Shown here: piece after piece, positions 1 to 9,504 of the stretch
Layout: every line of letters begins with the position of its first letter
How positions within the stretch are numbered: position 1 is the stretch's first letter
Source of the DNA: Mucilaginibacter sp.
Lineage (GTDB): Bacteria > Bacteroidota > Bacteroidia > Sphingobacteriales > Sphingobacteriaceae
Direction of reading: 5' to 3'
DNA: 64,000 nucleotides
Assembly: GCA_028288305.1 (NCBI GenBank)
Contig: JAQBOA010000041.1
Coordinates: 124,001-188,000 of the forward strand
Program-made: the position numbers and the translations under genes
Notes under the pieces: model-generated
The model's database searches: none
What the model was told of the DNA's origin: nothing
What the model saw: only the letters and a program-made list of their open reading frames with translations

Positions 1-185
1 AAGAACTTCCCGTACCTGTAGTGAAGTACCTGTTTTTCCGGCAATTTACCTCCCTTATCGTTTTTCTGCTTGCAATTCCTTTGGCCTTTTACCAATTACG
101 CTGGGCACAGTATTACCTGTTTATTCTTTTTCCAGTACATTGGCTAACAAGGAAATATTTCAGAAAATATTCAGGGGGAAAGTAA
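1..185 (+). CDS. C-terminal fragment of a membrane protein (truncated by window edge)
   Basis: Frame 3 is open from the window edge to a TAA at 183-185 and is absent from the ORF track because it has no start here. The 60 visible residues hold two strongly hydrophobic stretches (around LIVFLLAIPLAF and YYLFILFPVHW), followed by a basic tail, RKYFRKYSGGK. This looks like the end of an integral membrane protein with a cytoplasmic basic tail. The family cannot be assigned from this fragment. The other two frames are either stopped early or give no plausible protein. Confidence 0.5.
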   Translation, partial: ELPVPVVKYLFFRQFTSLIVFLLAIPLAFYQLRWAQYYLFILFPVHWLTRKYFRKYSGGK

Positions 186-202
186 ATTAAAAAACGTCCG
201 TT

Positions 203-493
203 TTATAAAATGATGGGGTCTTGCCGGTTGTCCCAAAAGAAAAGCACTTCTATTTCATTCGGTTTAACTTCATAAAAAACAGAACAGTTTTTATGGATCA
301 ATCCCTTCCTGATATTTGGATTATCAGGTATTGACTTGAACATTAATGGCGATTGTAAGATCAAATCAAGTGTTTTAACTGTTTTTCGCTCAAATTTCTT
401 CAAAACAACATCTCCCCAACGATTATATAGCTGTGCCTGGATTGCCGCATAGGTTTCTTTGGCTTGTCTTGAGAATATCAGCGTTAAGCTCAC
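203..493 (-). CDS. RelE/ParE-family toxin of a type II toxin-antitoxin pair
   Basis: The 96-residue protein has the ParE/RelE layout: an N-terminal helical hairpin (FSRQAKETYAAIQAQLYNRWG), a central helix, and a C-terminal beta sheet ending in VLFFWDNRQDP, typical of ParE-like plasmid-stabilisation toxins. Members of this family poison gyrase or cleave ribosome-bound mRNA; which applies here cannot be told from sequence. The start is GTG at 491-493 and overlaps the antitoxin stop (GTGA), so the two are translationally coupled with the antitoxin first. The length is normal for the family and the frame is intact. Confidence 0.8.
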   Translation of the reverse strand: MSLTLIFSRQAKETYAAIQAQLYNRWGDVVLKKFERKTVKTLDLILQSPLMFKSIPDNPNIRKGLIHKNCSVFYEVKPNEIEVLFFWDNRQDPIIL

Positions 494-696
494 TTAGATA
501 TAGAAAGCTGTTGCTTAAATTCTTCGTAGGTAAATGTATCTCCAGCCTTGATATCTTCCTGACCTTTTTTAATTCCGGCCAAAACATGCGCAGGTAAGAC
601 CTCCTGCTTTTTCTCAAATTGCACATTTAGCGCTTTAAGAAATGCTGTAACAGCTTTTTCCTGTGCCTTTGTGGGATAAACAATTAAAGTTTCCAT
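490..696 (-). CDS. Antitoxin partner of the ParE-like toxin
   Basis: The ORF track starts at 756, but the supported start is the ATG at 696, giving METLIVYPTK... (68 residues). The better start is backed by a promoter-like motif at 726-757, which lies inside the longer reading. The protein is small and charged, with a short N-terminal strand, then a helix (AQEKAVTAFLKALNV), and a C-terminal helix resembling the toxin-wrapping tail of such antitoxins. Its N-terminus resembles the antitoxin at 27218-27415, so both modules use related antitoxins. It should neutralise the toxin at 203-493 and probably autoregulates the pair. Confidence 0.7.
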   Translation of the reverse strand: METLIVYPTKAQEKAVTAFLKALNVQFEKKQEVLPAHVLAGIKKGQEDIKAGDTFTYEEFKQQLSISK

Positions 697-725
697 GTAC
701 GCGCTATTGTATTTTTGATATATAA

Positions 726-757
726 CAAACTTACAATTTTTTAAAATTAACGGCAAA
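726..757 (-). promoter_or_regulatory. Bacteroidota-type promoter for the toxin-antitoxin pair
   Basis: On the minus strand TTTG (757-754) is followed after 20 nt by TAAGTTTG (733-726). This matches the Bacteroidota consensus TTTG-N(17-23)-TAnnTTTG. Transcription would begin near 719, leaving a leader of about 25 nt before the ATG at 696. The motif match is seen directly; promoter function is inferred. Confidence 0.6.
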
Positions 758-837
758 TTACGGTTTTAATTTTCTACCCATACCTAAAAAACCGAATAAC
801 TCTCGCTAGCCGGTTCCATTATAGATAATGATTGTTT

Positions 838-988
838 TAGTCCGAAAGTCCGAAAGATGAAGTCTAAAAGAAACTATTCTCCGATGTCTAATTTCCTCAT
901 CTGCACATCAGAACACTATTCTCCGACCTCTGACCTCCGTCCTCTGATTTCCTCATCTGCACATTCGCACATCAAAAATCTGCGCATC
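838..988. repeat. Degenerate intergenic repeat block downstream of gltD
   Basis: The stretch consists of short quasi-repeats: TCCGAAAG twice at its left end, CTATTCTCCGA twice, and several copies of CATCTGCACAT/GCACATCAGAACA-like words. It lies between the gltD stop and the toxin-antitoxin promoter. The ORF track line at 857-1177 runs through it and is not believed. The words TCCGAAAG also occur in the inverted repeat at 14257-14356. Confidence 0.55.
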
Positions 989-2465
989 AGAACACCTGTT
1001 CAAACTGGTTCACCGCATCCTTGCTTTCCAGCACAGAATGACCCATTAAAAATTCATCCACTTTGCGGGCTGCCTCACGGCCTTCAGATATTGCCCAAAC
1101 TACCAGGGATTGTCCGCGGCGCATATCACCTGCAGCGAATACTTTGCCTACATTGGTACGATAAGCACCTTCGATAGCCAGAACATTTTTACGTGCGTCA
1201 AGCTTAATACCCAAACTTTCAAGCGTGCCTTCAAATTGCGGGTGCAAAAAGCCCATTGCCAGGAACACCCTTTGGCAAGGTATTTCCCTTTCAGAACCTT
1301 CCACTTTGCTAAACTTAATTGGCCTGTTCATCACATCCAGTTCCCAGCTAACATCAACAACCTTTAGCGCTCTTAAATTGCCATTTTCATCGCCCAAAAA
1401 CTCTTCGGTATTTACTCCCCAAAAACGCTCGGCACCTTCTTCGTGGCTGCTGGTTGTTTTAAGTATCATGGGGTAGGTTGGCCATGGCATGTGGGCAGTA
1501 CGTTGAGCAGGAGGCTGCATCATTACCTCAAACTGTTTAACAGATCTTGCACCCTGGCGATTTGAAGTACCTACACAGTCGGAACCGGTATCTCCCCCTC
1601 CTATCACAATCACATCTTTACCGGTTGCTAAAATATCTTCATCTTTAACTTCAATACTGCTTACCCGTTTATTCTGTTGCTTTAAAAAGTCCATCGCAAA
1701 ATAGATCCCTTTTAGTTCCCTTCCGGGGATAGGCAAATTACGAGGAATGGTAGAACCGCCGGCCAAAACAACCGCATCATTATTGCGCACCAGTTCATCA
1801 GCAGCTATATCCTTACCGACTTCAGTATTGCATTTAAATACAACGCCATCTTTTTCCATAAGTGAAATACGGCGTTCAACTACCCATTTTTCAAGCTTGA
1901 AATCAGGGATACCATATCGAAGTAAACCACCCGGACGGTCATCACGTTCATAAACTGTTACTGTATGGCCTGCCTTGCTCAATTGAGCGGCAGCAGCAAG
2001 TCCCGCCGGTCCAGAACCTACAACAGCAACTTTTTTACCTGTTTTTATAAGCGGAGCAACCGGTTTTACCAGGTTTTTCTGGAAAGCTATCTCAATAATA
2101 TGCTTTTCAATTTCTTCAATGGCTACTGCAGGTTTATTTATACCCAACACACATGCCGACTCGCATGGAGCAGGACAAATCCTGCCGGTAAACTCGGGGA
2201 AGTTATTGGTTGACGATAATATGTGATATGCTTCTTCCCAATTTTTACGATAAACGGCATCGTTAAATTCAGGAATAATATTGCCCAGCGGGCATCCCGA
2301 ATGGCAAAAAGGTATACCGCAATTCATGCAGCGTGCCGATTGCTGATTAAGTTTTTCGTCGGGGTATAAATGAACAAACTCTTTATAATTTTTTACACGT
2401 TCCGCAGCCGGTACCTTTTCGGGAAGTTCCCTGTTATATTCTTGAAATCCTGTAGCTTTTCCCAT
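987..2465 (-). CDS. gltD: Glutamate synthase small (beta) subunit
   Basis: This 492-residue flavoprotein passes electrons from NAD(P)H through FAD and iron-sulfur clusters to the large subunit, which makes glutamate from glutamine and 2-oxoglutarate. The N-terminal cysteine sets are visible (C46, C49, C54 and C58 in [13 protein letters not shown], then CPAPCESAC near residues 95-105). A FAD-binding [13 protein letters not shown] follows near residue 150, and the NAD(P) site [12 protein letters not shown] near 285. Length is normal. Its ATG overlaps the gltB stop by one base (TAATG), so the pair is a translationally coupled operon transcribed leftward. Confidence 0.96.
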   Translation of the reverse strand: MGKATGFQEYNRELPEKVPAAERVKNYKEFVHLYPDEKLNQQSARCMNCGIPFCHSGCPLGNIIPEFNDAVYRKNWEEAYHILSSTNNFPEFTGRICPAPCESACVLGINKPAVAIEEIEKHIIEIAFQKNLVKPVAPLIKTGKKVAVVGSGPAGLAAAAQLSKAGHTVTVYERDDRPGGLLRYGIPDFKLEKWVVERRISLMEKDGVVFKCNTEVGKDIAADELVRNNDAVVLAGGSTIPRNLPIPGRELKGIYFAMDFLKQQNKRVSSIEVKDEDILATGKDVIVIGGGDTGSDCVGTSNRQGARSVKQFEVMMQPPAQRTAHMPWPTYPMILKTTSSHEEGAERFWGVNTEEFLGDENGNLRALKVVDVSWELDVMNRPIKFSKVEGSEREIPCQRVFLAMGFLHPQFEGTLESLGIKLDARKNVLAIEGAYRTNVGKVFAAGDMRRGQSLVVWAISEGREAARKVDEFLMGHSVLESKDAVNQFEQVF

Positions 2466-5400
2466 TAGCCTATAGTTTGATATTGTAATTTCTCTAAAAC
2501 CTTTTTGTATTCTTTTGGATATACCTTAACAAATTGACCAGATGCTTTACGCCAGTTGGCAAGCAGGTGCTTTGCTACTTCGCTGCCTGTTAAATGTACG
2601 TGCTTATGCAGTAATGCCATGATTTGTTCTCCATCTTGTATAGATAAAGGATCAAGGTCAACCATTTCAGTATTGCAGTTTTCAGCAAACGTATTATTAG
2701 GATTATAAACCCAGGCAATACCGCCGCTCATCCCTGCTGCAAAGTTTCTGCCTGTTTCACCTAATATAAGTGCCCGTCCGCCGGTCATATATTCGCATCC
2801 ATGATCGCCAATGCCCTCAACAACCGTGGTAACACCCGAGTTACGTACAGCAAAACGTTCGCCTGCCATACCACGGATAAATACTTCGCCTGCCGTAGCG
2901 CCATAAAGGGCCACATTGCCGATAATGATATTTTTCTCAGGTGTAAAAGTTGCCCTTTCTGACGGATATATTGCCAGTTGTGCGCCTGATAAACCTTTTC
3001 CTACATAGTCATTAGCTTCACCTTCCAGCTCGAAGGAAATTCCTTTAGTGGCAAAAGCGCCAAAGCTTTGACCGGCAGAGCCTTTGAATTTAAAGTTGAT
3101 GGTATTATCAGGTAAGCCTGCCGAGCCATACTTTTTGGATATCTCGTTTGATAATAACGTTCCGATAGTACGGTCAACGTTCCTCACATCGAATGAAGCA
3201 AATACCGGTGTCTTATCTTCAAGTGCGGCTTTTGCAGCTTCAAGCAATTTCCAGTCAAGGATATCATCCATACCATGGTCCTGTTTTTCGCTGTTGTAAA
3301 GCGTAACATCTTTTGGATTATTTACTGGATGTAATATACCTGAAAGATCAATTTTTTGAGCTTTCCAATTTTTAAGGCCATCTTTAACCTTTAAGAATTG
3401 AACACGGCCAACCATATCATTAACTGTACGGAAACCTAGTTCAGCCATAATCTCGCGCAGTTCTTCAGCCATAAAGCGGAAGAGGTTTACCACATGTTCA
3501 GGTTTACCCGAAAATAATTTTCTTAATTCAGGATCTTGCGTAGCAACACCTACCGGACAAGTATTCAAATGACATTTACGCATCATTATACAGCCACCTG
3601 CCACTAAGGCGGCGGTTGCAACTCCCCACTCTTCAGCGCCCATTAAACAAGCTATCGCTAAATCGCGACCTGTTTTAAGCTGACCATCAGTTTGCAAAAC
3701 AACCCTGCTGCGCAGTTTATTGCGTACAAGTGTTTGATGTGCCTCAGTTAAACCAAGTTCCCAGGGTAAGCCTGCATGTTTAACAGAACTGATTGGCGAA
3801 GCGCCTGTACCACCATCATATCCGGCAATTAAAATAACATCCGCATGTGCTTTGGCAACGCCGGCGGCTATAGTACCAACGCCAGCTTTTGATACCAATT
3901 TTACATTGATACGGGCAGCACGGTTAGCATTTTTAAGGTCGAATATTAATTGCGCTAAATCTTCAATCGAATAAATATCGTGGTGCGGTGGCGGGGAAAT
4001 CAAACCAACACCTGGTGTAGAATGACGTGTTTTGGCGATCCAATCGTCAACCTTGTGGCCCGGTAATTGGCCGCCTTCTCCAGGTTTTGCACCCTGCGCC
4101 ATTTTTATTTGCAGTTCGTCCGCATTGGTGAGGTAATTTGATGTTACCCCAAATCTCGCCGATGCTACCTGCTTGATAGCCGAACGCATGGAATCGCCGT
4201 TAGGCAAACGCTCATACCGTATTTCGTCTTCACCGCCTTCGCCTGTATTGCTTTTACCGCCTATACGGTTCATAGCAATGGCCATAGTGCTGTGTGCTTC
4301 GTGCGAAATAGAACCAAACGACATCGCTCCGGTCGCAAAACGTTTCATGATGTTTTCAGCGGGCTCAACTTCATCTATGCTGATAGCTTCCCGGTGATGG
4401 GCAAAGTCAAGCAATCCCCTTATGGTAAAATGCTTTTCACTTTGCTCGTTTATTTCTTTAGCATAGTTTTTATATACAGAATAATCGTTACTGCGGGTAG
4501 CATGCTGCAATAAGTGAACCGTTGTCGGGTTAAATAAATGCGACTCACCCCTGCGTTTCCACTGGTAAATACCGCCTTCAGGTAACAAACGGTCAAGGCT
4601 TTTTGCACCAAAACCTATCCGGTGTTTACAAAGCGATTCGCGGGCAATTTCATCCAGACCTAACCCACCAATTCGGGTTACAGCGCCATTAAAATAACGG
4701 TCAACAACTGCCTGGTTGATTCCTAATATTTCAAAAACCTGTGAACCATGGTAGGATTGCAGCGTAGAGATACCCATTTTTGAGAATATCTTCAGCAAGC
4801 CATCATTAACAGATTTAACGTAATTTTTTTGGAGCGTTTTAATATCCAGGTTGGTTTCTAAACTGCCGTTATTTTTAAGGATCTCGATAGTTGACAGAGC
4901 CAGGTATGGATTTATTGCTGTAGCGCCAAAAGCAAGGAGACATGCAAAATGATGAACTTCCCAGGTATCCCCTGTTTCAACAACCAAACCTACAGAACCA
5001 CGGCGGCCACTCCTGATCAGGTGGTGATGTACTGCCGACACCGCCAGCAGGGAAGGTATTGGTGCATGTTCAGAGTCAATAGCACGGTCTGACAGGATCA
5101 ATACTTCGAAACCATCATCAACAGAATCTTCAGCGTAGCGGCAAAGCCTTGCTATGCCTTTTTCAAGGCTGCCCGGCATACCATCGGCATTATAGTAGGT
5201 TTGCAGTGTTTTAGCATGAAATACACCAGTATCAATGCTTCTGAGTTTTTCGAGCTGATGATTTTTTAAAATGGGATGCTTCAACATCACACAATGACAA
5301 TGCATTTTATCCTCATCCAGTAAATTACCGTTATTACCTATAAAAGTAGCAAGGCTCATTACCAAACGTTCACGTATCGGATCAATAGGCGGGTTGGTAA

Positions 5401-6982
5401 CCTGTGCAAAAAACTGCTTAAAATAACTAGATAAGTGTTGCGGTTTATCTGACAATATGGCCAGCGGCACATCGGTACCCATAGAGCCAATAGGCTCTTT
5501 GCCATCAAGGGCCATAGGTTTTATTATAGTATCGATATCCTCGCGGCTATAGCCAAATACCTGCTGGTAACGAAAAACAGAATCTTCTGACAGGCTGGCA
5601 AACGCTAAACGTGGCTCGGCAAGTTCACTTAAATGAATCTTGTAATTTTCCAGCCACCGGCCATAAGGCTGGCGCGATGCTATCTCGTGCTTTATCTCAT
5701 CATCAGTAATTATCTTGCCTTTTTCAGTATCTATCAGCAGCATTTTTCCAGGCTGTAACCGGCCTTTTTGTAATACTAAACTTTCATCGAGGTTAAGCAC
5801 ACCTGCTTCTGATGCGGCAATAACACGACTATCTTTAGTAACTACATAGCGCAATGGGCGCAGGCCGTTCCTGTCTAATAAAGCGCCGATCAGTTTTCCA
5901 TCAGTAAAAGTAATAGCAGCCGGACCATCCCATGGCTCTATTAAAGCGGCATGGAACTCATAAAACGCTTTTTTAAGCGGGTCCATATGTACATTACCAT
6001 CCCATGCTTCAGGGATCAGCATCATCATTACATGAGGCAATGAACGGCCGCTATGTAATAATATCTCAATAATATTATCAAGGCAGGCCGAGTCAGATTG
6101 GTTGTTATCAATCACCGGCAAAAGCATTTCCATTTCCTCCTGTGTAAAATAAGAGGATGCATATGATTTTAAACCCGAATAAAACCAGTTTAAGTTACCG
6201 GTTAAAGTATTGATTTCGCCATTATGGGCAATCAAACGGAACGGCTGCGCCAGTTTCCATGATGGAAAGGTATTAGTGGAGAAACGCGAATGGATCATAG
6301 CAAAACCCGATACCAAACGCGGATCAGTAAGGTCTGTAAAATACTTACGCAGCTGGTAGGTAGTTACCTGGCCCTTATAAATAATTGTTTTACAGGATAA
6401 TGAAGTAAAATAAAAATGCTCGGTAGCATTAGGTATAGTTTCGGTAATGGTTTTATTAATGTACCGTCTTAATACATAAAGTTTACGTTCAAAATCGTCA
6501 GTATTGGTGATATGATGAGGCCTCAATATAAAAAGCTGCTCCGAATCCGGTTCGGCTTTACGGGCAGTTTCACCTATGGCCGACGAATTAACCGACAATT
6601 TACGATAGCCTAATTTTTGTAATCCTAATTTTTCAATCGCATTACCTATAACCATACGGCAAGCCTTTTTAAGAGCAGAATCTTTCGGAAAAAAGATCAT
6701 TCCAACGCCATACTCACCTGGTTCGGGTAAGCTGATTTCTAAGTCAGAACACTCTTCCATCAAAAATTCATGGGGCAATTGTATCAATATACCGGCACCA
6801 TCGCCGGTTTCGGGGTCACAGCCGCAAGCGCCGCGATGCTCCATGTTCTCGAGCATGGTAAGCGCGTCATCAATAATTTGGTTGGTTTTATGACCATTTA
6901 TATTGGTTATAAATCCAGTTCCACAGGAATCGTGTTCAAATTCTGGCCTATAGAGGCCTTGGTCGTATTCAGTATTATCCAT
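2465..6982 (-). CDS. gltB: Glutamate synthase large (alpha) subunit
   Basis: This is a full-length 1505-residue GltB. A 19-residue propeptide precedes the expected N-terminal nucleophile Cys20 (HDS-CGTGF), which releases ammonia from glutamine. The central domain is followed by the FMN/glutamate synthase barrel (GVGTIAAGVAKAHAD and GYDGGTGASP). The 3Fe-4S cluster ligands lie in CIMMRKCHLNTCPVG near residue 1130, and the GXGXG beta-helix forms the C-terminus. It works with GltD directly downstream. No frameshift or missing key residue was noticed. No good promoter with both elements was found upstream; a weak TATCTTCG (one mismatch to TAnnTTTG) lies about 60 bases before the start. Confidence 0.97.
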   Translation of the reverse strand: MDNTEYDQGLYRPEFEHDSCGTGFITNINGHKTNQIIDDALTMLENMEHRGACGCDPETGDGAGILIQLPHEFLMEECSDLEISLPEPGEYGVGMIFFPKDSALKKACRMVIGNAIEKLGLQKLGYRKLSVNSSAIGETARKAEPDSEQLFILRPHHITNTDDFERKLYVLRRYINKTITETIPNATEHFYFTSLSCKTIIYKGQVTTYQLRKYFTDLTDPRLVSGFAMIHSRFSTNTFPSWKLAQPFRLIAHNGEINTLTGNLNWFYSGLKSYASSYFTQEEMEMLLPVIDNNQSDSACLDNIIEILLHSGRSLPHVMMMLIPEAWDGNVHMDPLKKAFYEFHAALIEPWDGPAAITFTDGKLIGALLDRNGLRPLRYVVTKDSRVIAASEAGVLNLDESLVLQKGRLQPGKMLLIDTEKGKIITDDEIKHEIASRQPYGRWLENYKIHLSELAEPRLAFASLSEDSVFRYQQVFGYSREDIDTIIKPMALDGKEPIGSMGTDVPLAILSDKPQHLSSYFKQFFAQVTNPPIDPIRERLVMSLATFIGNNGNLLDEDKMHCHCVMLKHPILKNHQLEKLRSIDTGVFHAKTLQTYYNADGMPGSLEKGIARLCRYAEDSVDDGFEVLILSDRAIDSEHAPIPSLLAVSAVHHHLIRSGRRGSVGLVVETGDTWEVHHFACLLAFGATAINPYLALSTIEILKNNGSLETNLDIKTLQKNYVKSVNDGLLKIFSKMGISTLQSYHGSQVFEILGINQAVVDRYFNGAVTRIGGLGLDEIARESLCKHRIGFGAKSLDRLLPEGGIYQWKRRGESHLFNPTTVHLLQHATRSNDYSVYKNYAKEINEQSEKHFTIRGLLDFAHHREAISIDEVEPAENIMKRFATGAMSFGSISHEAHSTMAIAMNRIGGKSNTGEGGEDEIRYERLPNGDSMRSAIKQVASARFGVTSNYLTNADELQIKMAQGAKPGEGGQLPGHKVDDWIAKTRHSTPGVGLISPPPHHDIYSIEDLAQLIFDLKNANRAARINVKLVSKAGVGTIAAGVAKAHADVILIAGYDGGTGASPISSVKHAGLPWELGLTEAHQTLVRNKLRSRVVLQTDGQLKTGRDLAIACLMGAEEWGVATAALVAGGCIMMRKCHLNTCPVGVATQDPELRKLFSGKPEHVVNLFRFMAEELREIMAELGFRTVNDMVGRVQFLKVKDGLKNWKAQKIDLSGILHPVNNPKDVTLYNSEKQDHGMDDILDWKLLEAAKAALEDKTPVFASFDVRNVDRTIGTLLSNEISKKYGSAGLPDNTINFKFKGSAGQSFGAFATKGISFELEGEANDYVGKGLSGAQLAIYPSERATFTPEKNIIIGNVALYGATAGEVFIRGMAGERFAVRNSGVTTVVEGIGDHGCEYMTGGRALILGETGRNFAAGMSGGIAWVYNPNNTFAENCNTEMVDLDPLSIQDGEQIMALLHKHVHLTGSEVAKHLLANWRKASGQFVKVYPKEYKKVLEKLQYQTIG

Positions 6983-7003
6983 TTCAATAAAAACCGTTTA
7001 TAA

Positions 7004-7295
7004 ATGGTGTAACTACGAAGATACTGAATGCTATTTTGAATTTAAAATTTCCTAAAATTTTTTACATAATTTAAATAAATAAATATTAATTACTTGTTAA
7101 ATTATCAATATGCTAATAACGATGGCGATTAAATTTAAATTTAATAATTCAATAAAATTTATCTATTCTTTTTTCAAACCATTTAAACATCCACTAATTC
7201 TATAGTTAATATAGAAACAGGTAATAAAGTTGAATTAAAAATCTTTTTTTGACTTTTTACTGGTTATTTCCTTTAATAACTTTGGTAAAAATAAT
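7004..7295. other. AT-rich gap between divergent gltB and the GNAT gene
   Basis: The 292-base gap separates divergently transcribed genes and is extremely rich in A and T. It must hold the gltB promoter on the minus strand and the acetyltransferase promoter on the plus strand. No small ORF, tRNA or strong hairpin was seen. Confidence 0.5.
7277..7284 (+). promoter_or_regulatory. -7 promoter element before the GNAT gene
   Basis: TAACTTTG fits the Bacteroidota -7 consensus TAnnTTTG exactly and ends 11 bases before the ATG at 7296, implying a very short leader. The only upstream TTTG (7248-7251) is 25 bases away, longer than usual, so only the -7 element is supported. Confidence 0.4.
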
Positions 7296-7829
7296 ATGAC
7301 AGATATTTTCATAGAAACATCCGGGCTAATACTAAGACCATGGAAAGAAACCGATTACGAACCATATGTCGAATTGAATATGGATGCTAATGTTGCGGAG
7401 TTTTTTCCATCAATTTCGACAAGGGCAGAAACAATGGCACAAATAGAAAGATTTACTCAACATTTTATTAAGTATAACTATGGTTTTTTTGCTGTTGAGA
7501 GGAAAGACAATCATCAGTTTATAGGATTTACCGGCTTATCACATCCCAGATTCGAAAGCCATTTTACTCCTTGTATAGAAATAGGATGGCGATTAAGTAA
7601 AGCTAACTGGGGCCAGGGATTCGCAACCGAAGCTGCAAAAGCATCCCTGGATTATGGTTTTAATAAATTAGGATTAAGTGAAATCTATTCATTTACAGCT
7701 GTTCATAATGCACGTTCGGAGTGGATAATGAAAAAGATCGGTATGATAAAACAAGGAGTATTTGATCACCCTTCAATTGAAGAAGGGCATATTTTAAAAA
7801 GCCACGTTTTATACAAAATAAGTGGATAA
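7296..7829 (+). CDS. GNAT-family N-acetyltransferase (RimJ/RimL-like)
   Basis: The 177-residue protein begins with the typical LILRPWKETDYEPY of the Acetyltransf_3 group. It has the mid-protein IEIGWRLSKANWGQGFATEAAKA segment that forms the acetyl-CoA pyrophosphate loop (WGQGFATEA), and ends with the usual NARSEWIMKKIGM helix. It should transfer an acetyl group from acetyl-CoA to an amine, but the substrate (ribosomal protein N-terminus, small amine or other) cannot be predicted. It is a single gene with no functional link to its neighbours. Confidence 0.85.
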   Translation: MTDIFIETSGLILRPWKETDYEPYVELNMDANVAEFFPSISTRAETMAQIERFTQHFIKYNYGFFAVERKDNHQFIGFTGLSHPRFESHFTPCIEIGWRLSKANWGQGFATEAAKASLDYGFNKLGLSEIYSFTAVHNARSEWIMKKIGMIKQGVFDHPSIEEGHILKSHVLYKISG

Positions 7830-7890
7830 CAATGTTTTATATTTGACTTAACCGATTTACACCTTTTCTTGTATTTAAAATCTTGAATAA

Positions 7891-9024
7891 ATGAGAAAGT
7901 TTATTTTTCTTTTCAATTGTGCTTTAATTTTAATTTCCGGGTTAGCATATGCTTATAGCTTTGATGGGCATAAAACCCTGACTATCGGTGCAAACGCCCC
8001 TGATTTTAGTTTGCCTGGTGTGGATGGAAAAACTTATACCCTGCAGTCTTTTAAAAATGCAAAAGTGTTGGCTATAGTTTTTATGTGTAACCACTGTCCT
8101 TCATCACAGGCTTATGAAGACAGGATTATTAAACTCACAAATGATTATGCTGCTAAAGGGGTTCAGGTAATTGGTATAAACCCAAATAACCCGGCTTCAA
8201 TTCGTTTGGATGAATTGGGCTATACCGACCTGGGTGATACTTTTGATGAAATGAAAATACGTGCCAAAGACAAAAATTTCAATTTTCCATATTTGTTTGA
8301 TGGCGCAACAGAAATAGCATCAATGAAGTATGGCCCGGTAGCTACTCCCCATATATTTATTTTTGATAAGGCCAAAAGGTTACAATACCAGGGACGCATT
8401 GACGACATGGAAAATCCACGTAAAACACCGCACAACTTTGATGCACGTAATGCTATTGAAGCATTATTAAATAATAAAGAGGTGCCGGTAACCACTACAA
8501 AAGTTTTTGGTTGTTCTATAAAATGGGCCGAAAAAAGTACCTGGATAGATAAAGCAACTGCTGAATGGGCTAAAGAGCCGGTAAAATTAGACACCATAAA
8601 TGCTACAGGAATAGCTGATTTGATAAAAAACCATACCGATAAATTAAGGTTAATCAATGTATGGGCAACATGGTGCGGACCTTGTGTCACCGAATTCTCT
8701 GAATTTATTAATATGAACAGAATGTACAGAGGAAGGGATTTTGAATTTATCAGCATCAGTGCAGATGATCCTGCTAATAAGGATAAGGCCTTGAAGTTTC
8801 TGCAAAAAAAGCAGGCTTCCACTACCAATTATATATTTTCTGTTGATGATAAATATAAATTGATTGAAGCTATTGATCCAAAATGGGAAGGAGCATTGCC
8901 TTATACCATGCTGGTTGAACCCGATGGTAAAATTGTATATGCCCACCAGGGAATTATTGATCCTTTGGAGTTAAAAAAAATGATTGTTAACGACCCTGTG
9001 ATCGGAAGGGTGTATAATAAATAA
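7891..9024 (+). CDS. Secreted protein with two thioredoxin-fold domains (peroxiredoxin-like plus TlpA-like)
   Basis: The 377-residue protein has a signal peptide (MRKFIFLFNCALILISG...). An AhpC/TSA-like domain with a CNHC motif near residues 66-69 follows. A second, TlpA/ResA-like domain carries WCGPC near residues 261-265. Each half has the thioredoxin layout, including a cis-proline region (VATPHIF and ALPYTML). A periplasmic thiol-disulfide or redox role is likely. The first domain's CxxC pattern fits the redoxin/AhpC-like group common in this phylum better than a classical peroxidase. The next gene starts 5 nt downstream and may be co-transcribed. Confidence 0.8.
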   Translation: MRKFIFLFNCALILISGLAYAYSFDGHKTLTIGANAPDFSLPGVDGKTYTLQSFKNAKVLAIVFMCNHCPSSQAYEDRIIKLTNDYAAKGVQVIGINPNNPASIRLDELGYTDLGDTFDEMKIRAKDKNFNFPYLFDGATEIASMKYGPVATPHIFIFDKAKRLQYQGRIDDMENPRKTPHNFDARNAIEALLNNKEVPVTTTKVFGCSIKWAEKSTWIDKATAEWAKEPVKLDTINATGIADLIKNHTDKLRLINVWATWCGPCVTEFSEFINMNRMYRGRDFEFISISADDPANKDKALKFLQKKQASTTNYIFSVDDKYKLIEAIDPKWEGALPYTMLVEPDGKIVYAHQGIIDPLELKKMIVNDPVIGRVYNK

Positions 9025-9029
9025 ACGGC

Positions 9030-9383
9030 ATGAATACTGTACCTGAAATAGCAACCCGCTTATCTTCACTATGCAACGAACTTAAGTTTGTTGAGGCTTA
9101 TACAGAATTATTTTCGGAACATGCAGAAAGCATTGACCCCTTACATAAAAATGGGCCTTTGAAAGGGTTGACAAATTTGATTGAAAGGGAAAAGAAATTC
9201 CTGGCTTCATCACAAATACACGAATTAAAAATTTCTGATCCCCAATTTGCAGGGAATTATTTTAGCATGGTAATTTCAATGGATTTTACAACACATAGTA
9301 ATGAACGAAAAAAGGTAGAAGAACTTTGTGTTTATAAAGTTGAAAATGGTAAGATTGTTAGTCAGCAATTTTTTATTGGGTAA
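9030..9383 (+). CDS. Small NTF2-like (SnoaL-type) protein
   Basis: The 117-residue cytoplasmic protein looks like the SnoaL/NTF2-like cone fold. It has an N-terminal helical pair with FVEAYTELFSEHAESIDP, a loop GPLKGLTNLIEREKKF, and C-terminal strands ending in VCVYKVENGKIVSQQFFIG-type sequence. Members bind or transform small hydrophobic molecules, but many are uncharacterised. No catalytic assignment is possible. It begins 5 bases after the thioredoxin-fold gene and is probably in the same transcript. Confidence 0.65.
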   Translation: MNTVPEIATRLSSLCNELKFVEAYTELFSEHAESIDPLHKNGPLKGLTNLIEREKKFLASSQIHELKISDPQFAGNYFSMVISMDFTTHSNERKKVEELCVYKVENGKIVSQQFFIG

Positions 9384-9470
9384 TTGTCGAACTAAGATTC
9401 GCAAGATTATAAGATAAAAATTAGGTACAATCCGGGTATCCTTAAATCCTATAAATCTTAGTTCAGACAA
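9384..9470. repeat. Inverted-repeat intergenic element
   Basis: Arms at 9384-9399 (TTGTCGAACTAAGATT) and 9454-9470 (AATCTTAGTTCAGACAA) are nearly complementary, with further pairing inside (AAGATTATAAGAT against ATCCTTAAATC). The element fills the gap between two same-strand genes and would fold into a long imperfect hairpin in RNA. It could act as a terminator or processing site for the upstream gene. Confidence 0.55.
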
Positions 9471-9504
9471 AAGTTTGCATAGTTACTTTCTATATTTACA
9501 TACC

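Noticed and set aside
490-756. Long 88-residue reading of the first antitoxin
   Set aside because: The extra 20 residues overlap a good promoter motif (726-757), and the METLIVYP start matches the related antitoxin start.
857-1177. Plus-strand ORF of 106 residues
   Set aside because: It lies on intergenic repeats and then antisense to the end of gltD; no domain and no plausible start. Treated as a shadow.
8220-8828. Minus-strand ORF of 202 residues inside the thioredoxin-fold gene
   Set aside because: It is antisense to a well-supported gene and has no recognisable domain; its length follows from codon bias of the true gene.
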